From Stenotrophomonas sp. SY1 (GTDB lineage: Bacteria; Pseudomonadota; Gammaproteobacteria; Xanthomonadales; Xanthomonadaceae): a stretch of 64,000 nt of DNA. The stretch is taken from NCBI RefSeq assembly GCF_021202945.1, contig NZ_JAJOYR010000001.1, positions 930,001 to 994,000 of the forward strand, in the 5' to 3' direction. Below, one piece after another: positions 1-9,105 of this stretch; positions within the stretch are counted from its first letter, which is position 1, and every line of letters begins with the position of its first letter. The position numbers were made by a program, and so were the translations under genes. Under the pieces are notes generated by a model that ran no database searches, was not told the DNA's origin, and saw nothing but the letters and a program-made list of their open reading frames with translations.

Positions 1-428
1 GTCTGTCGTCGGCGTTGACCTACGTCATCGACTACAAGCGCCCGCAGGTGACCGGTGGCCCGCTGGTGGATTACGCAGGCTCCAACCTCGGCCCGTCACT
101 GCCCGATACCAAGGCCACCACCACGTTGGACTGGGCGCTGGGCGATTGGCGCACCGCGGTGACCTGGTACTACACCAGCGGTTACGACCAGGAAGGCAGC
201 GCCGCCGCCAAGGCCGTGCAGAAGGAAGTGGCCAGTTACAGCCAGCTCGATCTGTACGTGGGCTACACCGGCATCGACAAGCTCACCGTCTACGCCAAGG
301 TGCAGAACCTGGGTGATCGCGAGCCGCCGTACGACGCGGTGTACCCGGGCATCCGCGCCCCGTACGACTTCAGCCAGTACGACCTGCGCGGCCGCTACTA
401 CACCGTCGGTTTCGATTACCGGTTCTGA
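1..428 (+). CDS. TonB-dependent receptor, C-terminal part (5' end outside window)
   Basis: Only the last ~142 codons are present; the frame is already open at the left edge, so the start lies upstream of the window. The visible sequence alternates polar and hydrophobic residues in short strands (for example YSQLDLYVGYTGI and LTVYAKVQNLGDR) and ends in GFDYRF. A C-terminal aromatic residue and a final amphipathic strand are typical of outer-membrane beta-barrels, and the VQNLGDREPP segment resembles the last strands of TonB-dependent receptors. The plug, TonB box and ligand are not visible, so the substrate cannot be named. It is followed by palindromic repeat DNA rather than an obvious terminator. 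Confidence 0.8.
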   Translation, partial: LSSALTYVIDYKRPQVTGGPLVDYAGSNLGPSLPDTKATTTLDWALGDWRTAVTWYYTSGYDQEGSAAAKAVQKEVASYSQLDLYVGYTGIDKLTVYAKVQNLGDREPPYDAVYPGIRAPYDFSQYDLRGRYYTVGFDYRF

Positions 429-437
429 CGCAAAGCC

Positions 438-631
438 CCCTCTCCCGCATGCGGGAGAGGGAACGTCCCGCATTGACTCAAGCCCCTCTCCCGCATGCGG
501 GAGAAGGGCTGGGGTGAGGGCAGATTGGGGCATGGAGTGGTTCGGCTCCATCTACATCCGACGCCACAACCAAACGCCCGAAGCGCCCTCATCCGCCCCT
601 ACGGGGCACCTTCTCCCACGCGTGGGAGAAG
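438..631. repeat. Cluster of three dispersed palindromic repeats
   Basis: Three near-perfect palindromes of the type CTCTCCCGC-AT-GCGGGAGAG lie at 438-461 (perfect over 24 bp), 483-508 and 610-631. The second is followed by a GGGTGAGGG arm and the third is preceded by a CCCTCATCCGCCCC arm, so the outer arms face each other in inverted orientation. The same palindrome-plus-arm design recurs in this window near 3427, 7390, 49115 and 52294-52676. Transcripts through the region could fold into stable hairpins, and it may also end transcription of the receptor gene. No gene is apparent between 429 and 686. Confidence 0.75.
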
Positions 632-686
632 TGAACAGCTGGCACCGCTCGCGATCCGTGCCAAACAACCGGGGAATCCGTCGCCC

Positions 687-3254
687 ATGTCATTCCGCTT
701 TGTCCTTGTCCTGCTGCTCGTGGTAGCTGTCAGCGCAACACCCGCTTTCGCCCAATCCAGCTACTACTTCCCAGCCGCGCTGCAGTTCGATGCGAAGGTG
801 CCTTCGCCGCAGCAGTTCCTCGGTTACGACATCGGCAGCCAGTACACCCGGCACGATCAACTGGTGGCCTACTTCAACGAACTGGCACGGGTATCGGACC
901 GGGTCAAGGTCGAGGTGATCGGCCAAAGCTACGAACATCGCCCGCTGTTGCTGGTGACCATCACCTCCCCCCGCAACCATGCACGCAGCGCGCAGATCGC
1001 CGCGCAGCGGCAGGCACTGATCGACCCGGCCCAACCCGCGCCCGGCGACGATGTGCCGGCCGTGGTGTGGCTGGGTTACAGCGTGCACGGCAACGAAACC
1101 TCCAGCGGTGAAGCGGCGCTGCTTACCGCCTACTATCTGGCCGCCAACCAGGATGCGGAAACCGCATGCTGGCTGGATCAATCGGTGGTGGTCATCGATC
1201 CGGCACAGAACCCGGACGGACGCGACCGCGCCGCCAATTGGCACAACGCCTGGGGCTCGCGTCCACCGTCAGCCGACCCGGCCGACAAGGAACATGTCGA
1301 GCCGTTTCCCAGTGGCCGTGTGAATCACTACTTCACCGATCTCAACCGCGATTGGTTGGCCCTGGCGCAGCGTGACAGCTGGCCGAAGGTGGCGCAGTTC
1401 CATCGCTGGTATCCCAACATCCAGATCGACTTCCACGAGATGGGCAAGGACAGCACCTACTACTTCGAGCCTTCGCCCAAGAGCATGGAAAGCCCGCTGC
1501 TGCCCAAGTCCTCGTATGAAGCCAACCACTGGCTGGCGCGCTTCCATGCGCAGGCGCTGGATGCGCTCGGCTCGCTGTATTACACCGGCGAAAACTTCGA
1601 CAACTTCTCGCCGATCTACGGTTCCACCTACCCGGATTTCCACGGTGCCGTCGGCGTGACGGTGGAACAGGCGAGCTCACGCGGGCTGGTGCAGGAGTCG
1701 GTCAACGGCCCGCTGCATTTCAACTTCACCGTCCGCAACCAGGTTGCCACCGGCCTGGCCAGCGTGCGCGGCGCGGTGGAAGACCGCCCCCGGCTGCTTG
1801 CGCTGCAGAAGGAGTTCTTCCGCAGTGCGTTGAAGCAGGCCGCCGCCTATCCGGTGCACGACTGGGTATTCGGTGATGCGGCTGATGCGACGCTGACGAA
1901 TCAGTTGCTGGCGGTGCTGCTGCAGCATCGCATCGACGTGCATGCGTTGGCGCGCGATGTCGAGGTCGATGGCAAGCGCTTCCAGGCCGGTTCGGCCTAT
2001 GTGGTGCCGGCGCGACAGCCGCAGTTCCGCCTGGCCCATTCGATCTTCGAGTTCACCCCGCCGGTGAAGGGCGATGTGTTCTACAGCGGCACGTCCTATG
2101 CAATCGCACCGGCCTATGGCCTGCGTTATGCCGGTAGTCGCAGTGCCTTGCCTGCGGGCGCGTCGGTGCATGCGGCGCCAGTCCGGCAGGGCGGCATCGC
2201 CGGCGGCCGTGCGGGCTTCGCCTATGTCGCCGATGCGCGTGATTTCGGCAGCTATCGGCTGCTCGGTGGTTTGCTGCGCGACGGCGTCCGCGTGCGCACC
2301 GCGCATCAGCCGTTCACTGCGGCGACGGCCGCCGGTGAGGTGAGCTTCGGTCATGGCGCGGTGGTGATCCCGCTGACAGGTCAGACCTTGGACGGCGAAG
2401 CGCTGCAGGCCAAGGTGCTGGCACGTGCGCAGGAAGCCGGTGTCACCGTGCATGCGCTGGCCAGTGGTCGCGCTGCCAGCGGTATCGACCTGGGCAGTGA
2501 CAGCGTGCGGGTACTGCGTGCACCAAGCGTCGCGCTGGTGATGGGCGAGGGCGTGTCCGCCACCGAGATCGGCTCGGCCTGGTTCGCGCTGGATACTTCG
2601 CTGGGGCTGCCTTCGACCAAACTGGACCCGGCGCAGCTGGCAAGTGTGGAGTTGTCGCGCTACACCTCCATCGTGCTGTCCGGTGGCACCTACAGCACGG
2701 TCAGCGATGCCGGCGTGGCCGCGCTAAAGCGCTGGATCGCCGCCGGTGGTTCGCTGGTGGTGTACGGCAGTGGCGCGCGCTGGGCGATCGACAAGGGACT
2801 GGCCGAAGCCAAGCTGCGCGAAGGTGACAAGAAGGACGACGCCGAGCGGCTGGACTTCGGTACCGTGCGCGACGTGTTCGCACTTGGCCGGGTCAGCGGC
2901 AACATCCTCAGCGCGGACATCGACCCGACCCATCCGCTCGGTTTCGGTGTGCAGCAGCGGCGCATCTGGATCAACAAGGAAGGCGGGCTGGTGTTCGAGC
3001 CGGTGAAGAATGCCTTCCTCAACGTGGTCAACATTGACCGCGAGCCGGTGGTGAACGGTTATCTGTCCGACGCCAACCGCGCCCGCGTGGCCGGCTCCAA
3101 CTACCTGCAGGTGGTGCCGACCGGCAACGGCAACGTGGTGCTGTTCGCCGACGACCCGGCGCACCGCAAGTACTGGCACGGCACCGAGCGGTTGCTGCTC
3201 AACGCGTTGTTGCAGTCCAACCACCTCAACACCCCAAAGCAGCGCGGGGAGTGA
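687..3254 (+). CDS. Secreted M14-family zinc carboxypeptidase
   Basis: An 855-residue protein starting at ATG 687, chosen because it begins with a clear signal peptide (MSFRFVLVLLLVVAVSATPAFA, about 22 residues). The longer open frame upstream only runs through repeat DNA. The M14 zinc site is visible: H134-x-x-E137 in VHGNE, H250 in DFHEMG as third ligand, and E327 in VTVEQ as the likely general base. The C-terminal ~300 residues (after about residue 600) include alternating strands and glycine turns such as SIVLSGGTYS and GGSLVVYGSG, resembling the glutamine-amidotransferase-like domain of large bacterial M14 peptidases. It probably trims peptides in the periplasm or outside the cell; the substrate is unknown. 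It appears monocistronic. Confidence 0.85.
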   Translation: MSFRFVLVLLLVVAVSATPAFAQSSYYFPAALQFDAKVPSPQQFLGYDIGSQYTRHDQLVAYFNELARVSDRVKVEVIGQSYEHRPLLLVTITSPRNHARSAQIAAQRQALIDPAQPAPGDDVPAVVWLGYSVHGNETSSGEAALLTAYYLAANQDAETACWLDQSVVVIDPAQNPDGRDRAANWHNAWGSRPPSADPADKEHVEPFPSGRVNHYFTDLNRDWLALAQRDSWPKVAQFHRWYPNIQIDFHEMGKDSTYYFEPSPKSMESPLLPKSSYEANHWLARFHAQALDALGSLYYTGENFDNFSPIYGSTYPDFHGAVGVTVEQASSRGLVQESVNGPLHFNFTVRNQVATGLASVRGAVEDRPRLLALQKEFFRSALKQAAAYPVHDWVFGDAADATLTNQLLAVLLQHRIDVHALARDVEVDGKRFQAGSAYVVPARQPQFRLAHSIFEFTPPVKGDVFYSGTSYAIAPAYGLRYAGSRSALPAGASVHAAPVRQGGIAGGRAGFAYVADARDFGSYRLLGGLLRDGVRVRTAHQPFTAATAAGEVSFGHGAVVIPLTGQTLDGEALQAKVLARAQEAGVTVHALASGRAASGIDLGSDSVRVLRAPSVALVMGEGVSATEIGSAWFALDTSLGLPSTKLDPAQLASVELSRYTSIVLSGGTYSTVSDAGVAALKRWIAAGGSLVVYGSGARWAIDKGLAEAKLREGDKKDDAERLDFGTVRDVFALGRVSGNILSADIDPTHPLGFGVQQRRIWINKEGGLVFEPVKNAFLNVVNIDREPVVNGYLSDANRARVAGSNYLQVVPTGNGNVVLFADDPAHRKYWHGTERLLLNALLQSNHLNTPKQRGE

Positions 3255-3258
3255 GCTA

Positions 3259-3470
3259 GATCCTTCCCCTCTGCCCAACCCGGCTCCGCGCCCCGGCCCT
3301 TGCGCCAGCGCAAGAGCGCTCAACGGGTTGCGAACCGATGGTTCGCAAGCAGCCCGCATCGCCCCGCAAGGGGAGAGGGGCTGAAAGCTGAGAATGCAGG
3401 CAATGCTTCAGCTCGAAGTGCACTGAGCCCCTCTCCCCTTGCGGGAGAGGGGTTGGGGAGAGGGGAGAGA
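3259..3470. repeat. Composite intergenic repeat between convergent genes
   Basis: The region after the peptidase stop carries a segment (about 3284-3329) reading GCGCCCCGGCCCTTGCGC followed by AACGGGTTGC. This is closely repeated at 49064-49110 with AACGGGCTGC. It is followed by CGCAAGGGGAGAGGGG near 3363 and the facing CCCTCTCCCCTTGCGGGAG near 3430, which form an inverted pair around ~60 bp. This looks like a second dispersed repeat family related to the CTCTCCC palindromes. No coding potential was recognised. Confidence 0.6.
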
Positions 3471-3491
3471 GGGCAGGAGAATCAACCCCAA

Positions 3492-3523
3492 GAAAAAAGC
3501 CGACGCAATGCGTCGGCTTTTTC
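3492..3523. terminator. Bidirectional intrinsic terminator (peptidase / helicase)
   Basis: A hairpin with stem AGCCGACGCA/TGCGTCGGCT is flanked by an A-run on the left and a T-run on the right. It can therefore terminate the peptidase transcript on the plus strand and the helicase transcript on the minus strand. Its position between two convergent stop codons (3254 and 3549) fits. Confidence 0.85.
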
Positions 3524-3548
3524 ATTCACCTCAAACCAGCAACCCGGA

Positions 3549-4943
3549 TCAGGCGCTGGTACGGCCCTGCCCACGGCCGCCGCTGCGACGCTGACCGCCA
3601 CCGGGGTGGCTGTCACGACGCTGCTGGCCGTTGCCGGCATTGCGCTGGCCGCCCGGCTTCTGCTGGCCGCCACGGCCGCCACGCGGTGCATCGGCGTTCG
3701 GACGACGCGGGCCATGACCACCGTTGCCGCGACGCGGCACCTTGTGGCCACCCGGCACCTCGGCCTTGCCCGGCGCGCTGTTGCCCCAGCGGATCGGGGT
3801 CTGCGGCTCGAAGCCCGGCACGTCACGGATGTCCATGTCGCGCTCGAGCAGGCGCACGATCTGACGCAGCAGCTTGGCTTCGTCCTGTGCAACCAGCGAC
3901 ACCGCTTCACCGGTGGAGCCGTTGCGGCCGGTACGACCGATACGGTGCACGTAGTCTTCCGGCACCATCGGCAGGTCGTAGTTGATGACCTTCGGCAGCT
4001 CGTTGATATCGATGCCGCGTGCGGCGATATCGGTGGCCACCAGCACGGTCACGCGGCCGGCCTTGAAGTCAGCCAGTGCACGCAGGCGCTGGCCCTGGCT
4101 CTTGTTGCCGTGGATGGCGGCAGTCTTGATGCCCGACTTTTCCAGGAACATGGCCAGCTTGTCGCAGCCGTGCTTGGTACGGCCGAACACCAGCGTCTGC
4201 ACGCGCGAATCCTGCGCCAGCAGGTGCAGCAGCAGTTCGCGCTTGCGGGCGCCGTCTACCGGGTGCACGCGGTGGGTGATGGTTTCGGCAACCGTGTTCT
4301 TCGGCGTGACCTGGATCTGCTTCGGGTCGCGCATGAACTCCAGCGCCAGCTGCTTGATGCTTTCCTCGAACGTGGCCGAGAACAGCAGCGTCTGACGGTT
4401 CTGGCGCGGCAACTTGGCCAGGATGCGCTTGATCGACGGCAGGAAGCCCATGTCGAGCATGCGGTCGGCTTCGTCCAGCACCAGGATTTCGATGCCCGAC
4501 AGGTCGACGCTGCGACGCTCCAGGTGGTCGATCAGGCGGCCCGGGCAGGCCACCAGCAGATCCACGCCACGGCGCAGCACGTCCAGCTGGTTGCCCATGC
4601 CGACGCCGCCGTAGATGCAGGCGCTGGGGATGCGCAGGTACTTGCTGTAACCACGCAGGCTGTCATGCACCTGGGTGGCCAGTTCGCGGGTCGGGGCCAG
4701 GATCAGCGCACGCGGACGGCGCGGGCCATTGCCCACGCTCTGCGGCGAGGTGCCCAGGTGCTGCAGCAGCGGCAGGCCGAACGCGGCAGTCTTGCCGGTA
4801 CCGGTCTGCGCGCCAGCGAGCAGGTCATGACCATCCAGTGCCAGCGGGATCGCCTGCTCCTGGATCGGGGTCGGGTTTTCGTAGCCCTGCTCGGCGAGCG
4901 CGCGCAGCAGGAAGGGCGCAAGGCCCAGGTTTTCAAACGACAT
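3549..4943 (-). CDS. rhlE: DEAD-box ATP-dependent RNA helicase, RhlE-like
   Basis: A 464-residue protein starting at ATG 4943, preceded by TTGGAG. All helicase motifs are visible in order: Q-motif region (PTPIQ), GAQTGTGKT with K51, PTREL at 84-88, DEAD at 157-160, SAT at 189-191, then ARGID and HRIGRTGR in the second RecA domain. The last ~85 residues form a basic Gly/Arg/Gln-rich low-complexity tail, typical of RhlE-type helicases, which likely binds RNA. Such enzymes remodel RNA in ribosome assembly and decay, often at low temperature. The open frame extends far upstream of 4943 only because of codon bias; MSFENLGL is the family N-terminus. CsdA or DbpA identity is less likely because their specific C-terminal domains are absent. 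Confidence 0.92.
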   Translation of the reverse strand: MSFENLGLAPFLLRALAEQGYENPTPIQEQAIPLALDGHDLLAGAQTGTGKTAAFGLPLLQHLGTSPQSVGNGPRRPRALILAPTRELATQVHDSLRGYSKYLRIPSACIYGGVGMGNQLDVLRRGVDLLVACPGRLIDHLERRSVDLSGIEILVLDEADRMLDMGFLPSIKRILAKLPRQNRQTLLFSATFEESIKQLALEFMRDPKQIQVTPKNTVAETITHRVHPVDGARKRELLLHLLAQDSRVQTLVFGRTKHGCDKLAMFLEKSGIKTAAIHGNKSQGQRLRALADFKAGRVTVLVATDIAARGIDINELPKVINYDLPMVPEDYVHRIGRTGRNGSTGEAVSLVAQDEAKLLRQIVRLLERDMDIRDVPGFEPQTPIRWGNSAPGKAEVPGGHKVPRRGNGGHGPRRPNADAPRGGRGGQQKPGGQRNAGNGQQRRDSHPGGGQRRSGGRGQGRTSA

Positions 4944-5193
4944 TGGGTACTCCAAGGAGAAATAACGCCGGCCCAAAGGGCATGCGTTGCTGATCACTGA
5001 AGACCAGCTGATCTCGGAGCGTTCCCGTAAACCGCGCTGCAAGATCTGGATGCAACCAGAGCGGTGCGCTGGTTGGAATGCGTGACGATAGGCGTCGGAG
5101 TGGGGGCGGGCGGGCGGACAGGCCTGAAAGGTCGCGTGTCCTGCACCGCCGGCGGTCCCTGAGGGAAACGGACGGCCGCTGGCAGACCGCGCT

Positions 5194-5222
5194 AGTCTAG
5201 GGGATTGTCCGGGTTGGCACAA
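5194..5222 (-). promoter_or_regulatory. Possible sigma-70 promoter for the RhlE-like helicase gene
   Basis: On the minus strand TTGTGC (5222-5217) and TAGACT (5199-5194) are separated by exactly 17 bp. The match to consensus is moderate. If real, the helicase mRNA would have a leader of roughly 240 nt, since the start codon is at 4943. The 4944-5315 stretch between the divergent genes otherwise shows no gene. Confidence 0.4.
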
Positions 5223-5315
5223 AAACGCCCGTTCAGATTTCCGTCGGGAGGTGCTGGTGGCGCCCGGCATATTCATTACAATTGAAACTTGTTTCTTCGC
5301 AGACTGGACGTTCCC

Positions 5316-6305
5316 ATGAAGCTTGGTTCCCTTAAGGAAGGCGGCCGCGACGGCACCCTCATCGTGGTTTCGCGCGACCTGACCCGTGCGGTGCGTGCCA
5401 CCGGCATTGCCTCCACCCTGCAGCTGGCGCTGGAGGACTGGTCCAACCTGGCGCCGCGGCTGAACGCCCTTTCCGAACAGCTGAACGCCGGTCAGGCCGA
5501 AGGCGCCTTCCCGCTGGAAGTGGAGGAATTGGCCGCGCCGTTGCCGCGCGCCTATGAGTTCGTCGACGGCAGCGCCTACCTGCCGCACGTGGCCCGGGTG
5601 CGCAAGGCGCGCGGCGCCGAGGTGCCGGAGTCGTTCTACACCGATCCGCTGATGTACCAGGCCACCAGCGCCGGCTTCTATGGCCCGCGCGATGCGGTCA
5701 GGGTGGTCAGCGAGGACTACGGCATCGACCTGGAAGCGGAGATCGTGGTCATCACCGACGACGTGCCGATGGCGGTCACGCCGGAGCAGGCCGCCGGCCA
5801 CATCCAGCTGGTGGGCCTGGTCAACGACGTCAGCCTGCGCAACCTGATTCCGGGCGAGCTGGCCAAGGGCTTCGGTTTCCTACAGTCCAAGCCGCGTTCG
5901 GCACTGAGCCCGGTGTTCGTGACCCCGGACGAACTGGCCGAGGCATGGCAGGGCAGCAAGGTGCACCTGCCGCTGGTGACGCACATCAACGGCAAGTGGT
6001 TCGGCGCACCGGAAGCGGGCGTGGACATGCAGTTCGACTTCGCCCAGCTGGTCGCGCATGCAGCCAAGACCCGTCCGCTGTCGGCCGGTGCCATCGTCGG
6101 TTCGGGCACCATCGCCAACGAGGACACGTCGCTGGGCGCATCGTGCTTTGCCGAGCAGCGCACCGTCGAAGCCCTGCGTGACGGCAAGCCGTCCACGCCG
6201 TTCATGAGCTTCGGCGACGTGGTGCGCATCGAAATGCTGGACCGCGATGGCCACAGCATCTTTGGCGCCATCGAACAGCGCATCGAGCAGGCGCTGCGTC
6301 CCTGA
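5316..6305 (+). CDS. Fumarylacetoacetate hydrolase family protein
   Basis: A 329-residue protein starting at ATG 5316 ([13 protein letters not shown]). An in-frame start at 5289 exists, but 5316 gives the family N-terminus. The FAH fold is recognisable from [14 protein letters not shown], with the E-x-E metal ligands, [10 protein letters not shown] with the Asp ligand, and [14 protein letters not shown] near the C-terminus. The enzyme cleaves fumarylacetoacetate to fumarate and acetoacetate in the last step of tyrosine/homogentisate degradation. The next gene is a maleylacetoacetate isomerase, the preceding enzyme of the same path, which supports this role over other FAH-family hydrolases. 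hmgA and hppD are not in the window. Confidence 0.88.
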   Translation: MKLGSLKEGGRDGTLIVVSRDLTRAVRATGIASTLQLALEDWSNLAPRLNALSEQLNAGQAEGAFPLEVEELAAPLPRAYEFVDGSAYLPHVARVRKARGAEVPESFYTDPLMYQATSAGFYGPRDAVRVVSEDYGIDLEAEIVVITDDVPMAVTPEQAAGHIQLVGLVNDVSLRNLIPGELAKGFGFLQSKPRSALSPVFVTPDELAEAWQGSKVHLPLVTHINGKWFGAPEAGVDMQFDFAQLVAHAAKTRPLSAGAIVGSGTIANEDTSLGASCFAEQRTVEALRDGKPSTPFMSFGDVVRIEMLDRDGHSIFGAIEQRIEQALRP

Positions 6306-6320
6306 GGCAGCTGCCTTCCT

Positions 6321-6347
6321 GCAGCGCCGGGCCACGCCCGGCGCTGC
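6321..6347. terminator. Hairpin after the FAH gene
   Basis: A perfect 11-bp stem (GCAGCGCCGGG with CCCGGCGCTGC) separated by 5 nt lies 15 bp after the FAH stop. There is no T-run, so it is either a weak terminator or an mRNA-stabilising hairpin. Its GCCGGGC core resembles the GC-rich SMAG/REP-like palindromes of Stenotrophomonas. The following stretch to 6610 shows no gene. Confidence 0.5.
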
Positions 6348-6610
6348 CCAGGTTGGTGACCGACACAGCGCAGCTGAGCTGCGCTGTTCAGGGCTGAGTC
6401 GAACCGCATTTGCCGATGACGCCGTTTCCGCGGTTCGGGGTCATGTTTGGCTGTTCTCTGCCGATAAATGCCCCGGCACGGCGTGGCTGCGCTTCACCGC
6501 GATAGGCCGGCGCAGGCCAGCCGACTGGCGGCAGCGCTGGCAGACCGATGGTGAACGCATCCTCACCGCCAGCGGTTAAGGTGTCCGGCACGCGAAAGGG
6601 GAAATCCGAC

Positions 6611-7267
6611 ATGGAAGAGGGGCTGAAGCTCTACAGTTACTGGCGGTCAAGTGCCGCTTATCGCGTGCGCATCGGGTTGAACCTGAAAGGCTTGAACTAC
6701 ACCACCGTGCCGGTCCATCTGGTGCGTGATGGCGGCCAGCAGCATGCGCCGGATTACGCCGCGCTCAACCCGCAGGAACTGGTGCCGACCCTGCGTCATA
6801 GGGAGCGCGTGCTGACCCAGTCGCTGGCCATTCTCGAGTATCTGGACGAGATCCATCCGCAGCCGCCGCTGCTGCCGGCCGATGCCGGTGGTCGTGCCCG
6901 CGTGCGTGCGCTGGCGCAGCAGGTTGCCTGTGACATTCATCCGCTCAACAACCTGCGCGTGCAGCAGTTCTTCGACCGCGAGTGGAATGTGCCGCAGCCC
7001 GAGCGTGACGAATGGATTCTGCATTGGATGCGCGTGGGTCTGTCGGCGCTGGAAACCATGCTGATCGCCTCCTTCGACACCGGCCGTTTCTGCCACGGTG
7101 CCGAACCGGGTATGGCCGATTGCTGCCTGGTGCCGCAGCTGTACAACGCCCGCAGGTTCCACTTGGACATGACGCCGTACCCGACCCTGTGCCGGATCGA
7201 AGAAGCATGCCTCGCGCTACCGGAATTCGACGCTGCGCGGCCGGAAAACCAACCGGACGCCATTTGA
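6611..7267 (+). CDS. maiA: Maleylacetoacetate isomerase (zeta-class GST fold)
   Basis: A 218-residue protein, the usual length for the family. It starts at ATG 6611, because the N-terminus LKLYSYWRSSAAYRVRIGLN carries the SSxxxRVRI glutathione-site motif right after the first strand. Residues of the thioredoxin-like domain follow (NPQELVPTL with the cis-Pro loop, and LTQSLAILEYLDE for glutathione contact), then an alpha-helical C-terminal domain. It isomerises maleylacetoacetate to fumarylacetoacetate using glutathione. It lies 305 bp after the FAH-family gene on the same strand, so the two probably act in one pathway, though the gap and hairpin leave open whether they share one transcript. 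Confidence 0.9.
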   Translation: MEEGLKLYSYWRSSAAYRVRIGLNLKGLNYTTVPVHLVRDGGQQHAPDYAALNPQELVPTLRHRERVLTQSLAILEYLDEIHPQPPLLPADAGGRARVRALAQQVACDIHPLNNLRVQQFFDREWNVPQPERDEWILHWMRVGLSALETMLIASFDTGRFCHGAEPGMADCCLVPQLYNARRFHLDMTPYPTLCRIEEACLALPEFDAARPENQPDAI

Positions 7268-7389
7268 CGGCAGGGTTTGGAGAGCGGCGGGGATTGGGAA
7301 TCGGAGGATTCGAAGCTCGTCGTTCGTCCAGGTCGTGATCGCACCGGCCAATACGACTCACAGGCAGGATCAGGGCTCGCATGACCGAG

Positions 7390-7428
7390 CCCTTCTCCCG
7401 TTCACGGGAGAAGGGTTGGGATGAGGGC
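7390..7428. repeat. Dispersed CTTCTCCCG palindrome with GGGATGAGGG arm
   Basis: CCCTTCTCCCG and CGGGAGAAGGG form an 11-bp stem around TTCA (7390-7415), followed by TTGGGATGAGGG. This is another copy of the family described at 438-631 and 52268-52676. It lies between convergent maiA and the pilU-like gene and could act as a two-way terminator. Confidence 0.7.
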
Positions 7429-7494
7429 GCTGTGCTCTCCGGCCAATCAGGAAGCCGGTACGGCTCCCCGATCCGGATTCCTCTTTCCCTGCGC

Positions 7495-8622
7495 TTAGAA
7501 CCCGTGCGTGATCGCCGCCGGGGCCGCGTTGAAATCCGCGTACGGATCATGCTCGCCGGAGCCGCCTTCGGAGAGGCGGAACTTCAAGGCCAGACCATCG
7601 CGTGAGTCGGCCGCACGCAGCGCCTCTTCCTGCTCGATGATGCCGTCCTTGGCCATGCGGAACAGGCACTGGTCGAAGCTCTGCATGCCTTCTTCCAGCG
7701 ACTCCTCCATGGCCTGCTTGATCGCATGCACCTCACCGCGACGCAGCAGGTCGCGGATCATCGGCGTGTTGATCAGCACTTCGGTGGCCGGGCGGCGACG
7801 GCCGTCCTTGCCCTTGACCAGACGCTGCGAAACCACCGCGCGCAGGTTCAACGACAGGTTCATCAGCACGTTCTTGTGTGCGCTTTCCGGGAAGAAGTTG
7901 AGGATGCGCTCGATCGTCTGGTCGGCGTTGTTGGAGTGCAGCGTGGCCAGGCACAGATGGCCGGTTTCGGCGAAGGCGATGGCCGCTTCCATGGTTTCGG
8001 CGTCGAGGATCTCGCCGATCAGGATCACGTCCGGCGCCTCGCGCATCGCGTTCTTCAGCGCGTTGTGGAAGGCGTGGGTGTCCAGGCCGACTTCGCGCTG
8101 GTTGACGATGGACTGCTTGTGCTTGTGCAGGAACTCGATCGGATCCTCGATGGTGAGGATGTGGCCGGTCGAGGTGCTGTTGCGGTGGTCGATCATCGAT
8201 GCCAGCGAGGTCGACTTGCCCGAGCCGGTCGAGCCGACCACCAGCACCAGCCCGCGCGGGGTCATGATCACGTCCTTGAGCACCTGCGGCAGGTGCAGCT
8301 CCTCGATGCTGGGGATGCGGCTCTTGATCGCACGGATCACCATGCCCACTTCGCCGCGCTGCTTGAACACGTTGACGCGGAAACGCCCGGCGTCGGCGAG
8401 GGCGATGGCCATGTTGAGTTCCAGCTCGCGCTCGAACTGCGGCACCTGGCCTTCATCCATCAGCGAGTAGGCTATCTTCTTGACCATGCCCGGCGGCAGG
8501 CCGGTGCTGCCCAGGGGATAAAGCTTGCCTTCAATCTTGATGTAGACCGGCGCCCCGGTCGTCAAAAACATGTCCGAAGCGTTCTTTTCGGTCATCAGCT
8601 TCAAGAAATAGCCGATATCCAT
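7495..8622 (-). CDS. pilU: Type IV pilus retraction ATPase, PilU-type
   Basis: A 375-residue protein. ATG 8622 is preferred over TTG 8628 because GGGGAAA lies 8 nt before the ATG but only 2-3 nt before the TTG. Motifs: GSTGSGKS Walker A at 130-137, the Asp-box/Walker B region ending ILIGEI, and the His box GHLCLATLHS. The N-terminus (LKLMTEKNASDMFLTTGAP) is closer to PilU than to PilT (which reads ASDLHLSAG), and there is a C-terminal extension past the PilT core. It is a cytoplasmic hexameric ATPase that assists pilus retraction. The gene upstream is divergent, so no pilT is adjacent here. A paralogue of the pilT-linked pilU is possible. Confidence 0.85.
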   Translation of the reverse strand: MDIGYFLKLMTEKNASDMFLTTGAPVYIKIEGKLYPLGSTGLPPGMVKKIAYSLMDEGQVPQFERELELNMAIALADAGRFRVNVFKQRGEVGMVIRAIKSRIPSIEELHLPQVLKDVIMTPRGLVLVVGSTGSGKSTSLASMIDHRNSTSTGHILTIEDPIEFLHKHKQSIVNQREVGLDTHAFHNALKNAMREAPDVILIGEILDAETMEAAIAFAETGHLCLATLHSNNADQTIERILNFFPESAHKNVLMNLSLNLRAVVSQRLVKGKDGRRRPATEVLINTPMIRDLLRRGEVHAIKQAMEESLEEGMQSFDQCLFRMAKDGIIEQEEALRAADSRDGLALKFRLSEGGSGEHDPYADFNAAPAAITHGF

Positions 8623-8718
8623 ACGCAATATTTCCCCAACAGACGGCGGCCTGCCGTTGCAAGCTCACCACAGGCTTGACCACAATGGCCGCGCTCAGAC
8701 TCCGGCAACGGCTCCCCA

Positions 8719-9105
8719 ATGAAAGCAAGCTTCGCACAACTACGACGTCTCCTGTATGTGACCGCGTGCGCAACCGCGCTGTCTGGTAGCGCTTTTGCGC
8801 AGGATCCGGCCGCGGCCGACCTGCTCAACGCGCAGCAGGCCGTCGAACGCGCCGACCGCGCCGACGCCGACCATTACGCGCCGGACCTGATGGCGCTGGC
8901 CCGGCAACAGCTGGAGCAGGCCCAGCGCGCTGCCGGTGACCGCAGTGAACGCAAACAGGCGCCGGTACTGGCCCAGCGCGCTGCCGCCGATGCCGATCTG
9001 GCCCGCGCGCAGAGCGAGGAGGCCGTGGCCCAGGCCCAGCTGGCCCAGCGTCAGGCCGAGGTGGAACAGCTGCAACGCCAGTTGGCGACGGGGGAGGGAC
9101 GTTGA
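8719..9105 (+). CDS. DUF4398-type secreted protein
   Basis: A 128-residue protein with a signal peptide ending near ALSGSAFA, so the mature protein is periplasmic or lipid-free envelope-associated. The mature part is almost entirely alpha-helical and Ala/Gln-rich (AQLAQRQAEVEQLQRQLA), a predicted coiled coil matching the DUF4398 family. Its stop overlaps the start of the next gene by one base (TGATG), so both are translated from one mRNA. The next protein also has an Ala/Arg/Glu-rich helical region and an OmpA domain. The pair probably forms an envelope complex, but the function is not known to me. Confidence 0.75.
   Translation: MKASFAQLRRLLYVTACATALSGSAFAQDPAAADLLNAQQAVERADRADADHYAPDLMALARQQLEQAQRAAGDRSERKQAPVLAQRAAADADLARAQSEEAVAQAQLAQRQAEVEQLQRQLATGEGR

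Noticed and set aside
3300..5000. Long plus-strand open frame (566 codons) over the DEAD-box helicase
   Set aside because: It is antisense to a gene with all helicase motifs; the open frame is a product of high-GC codon bias and shows no family similarity.
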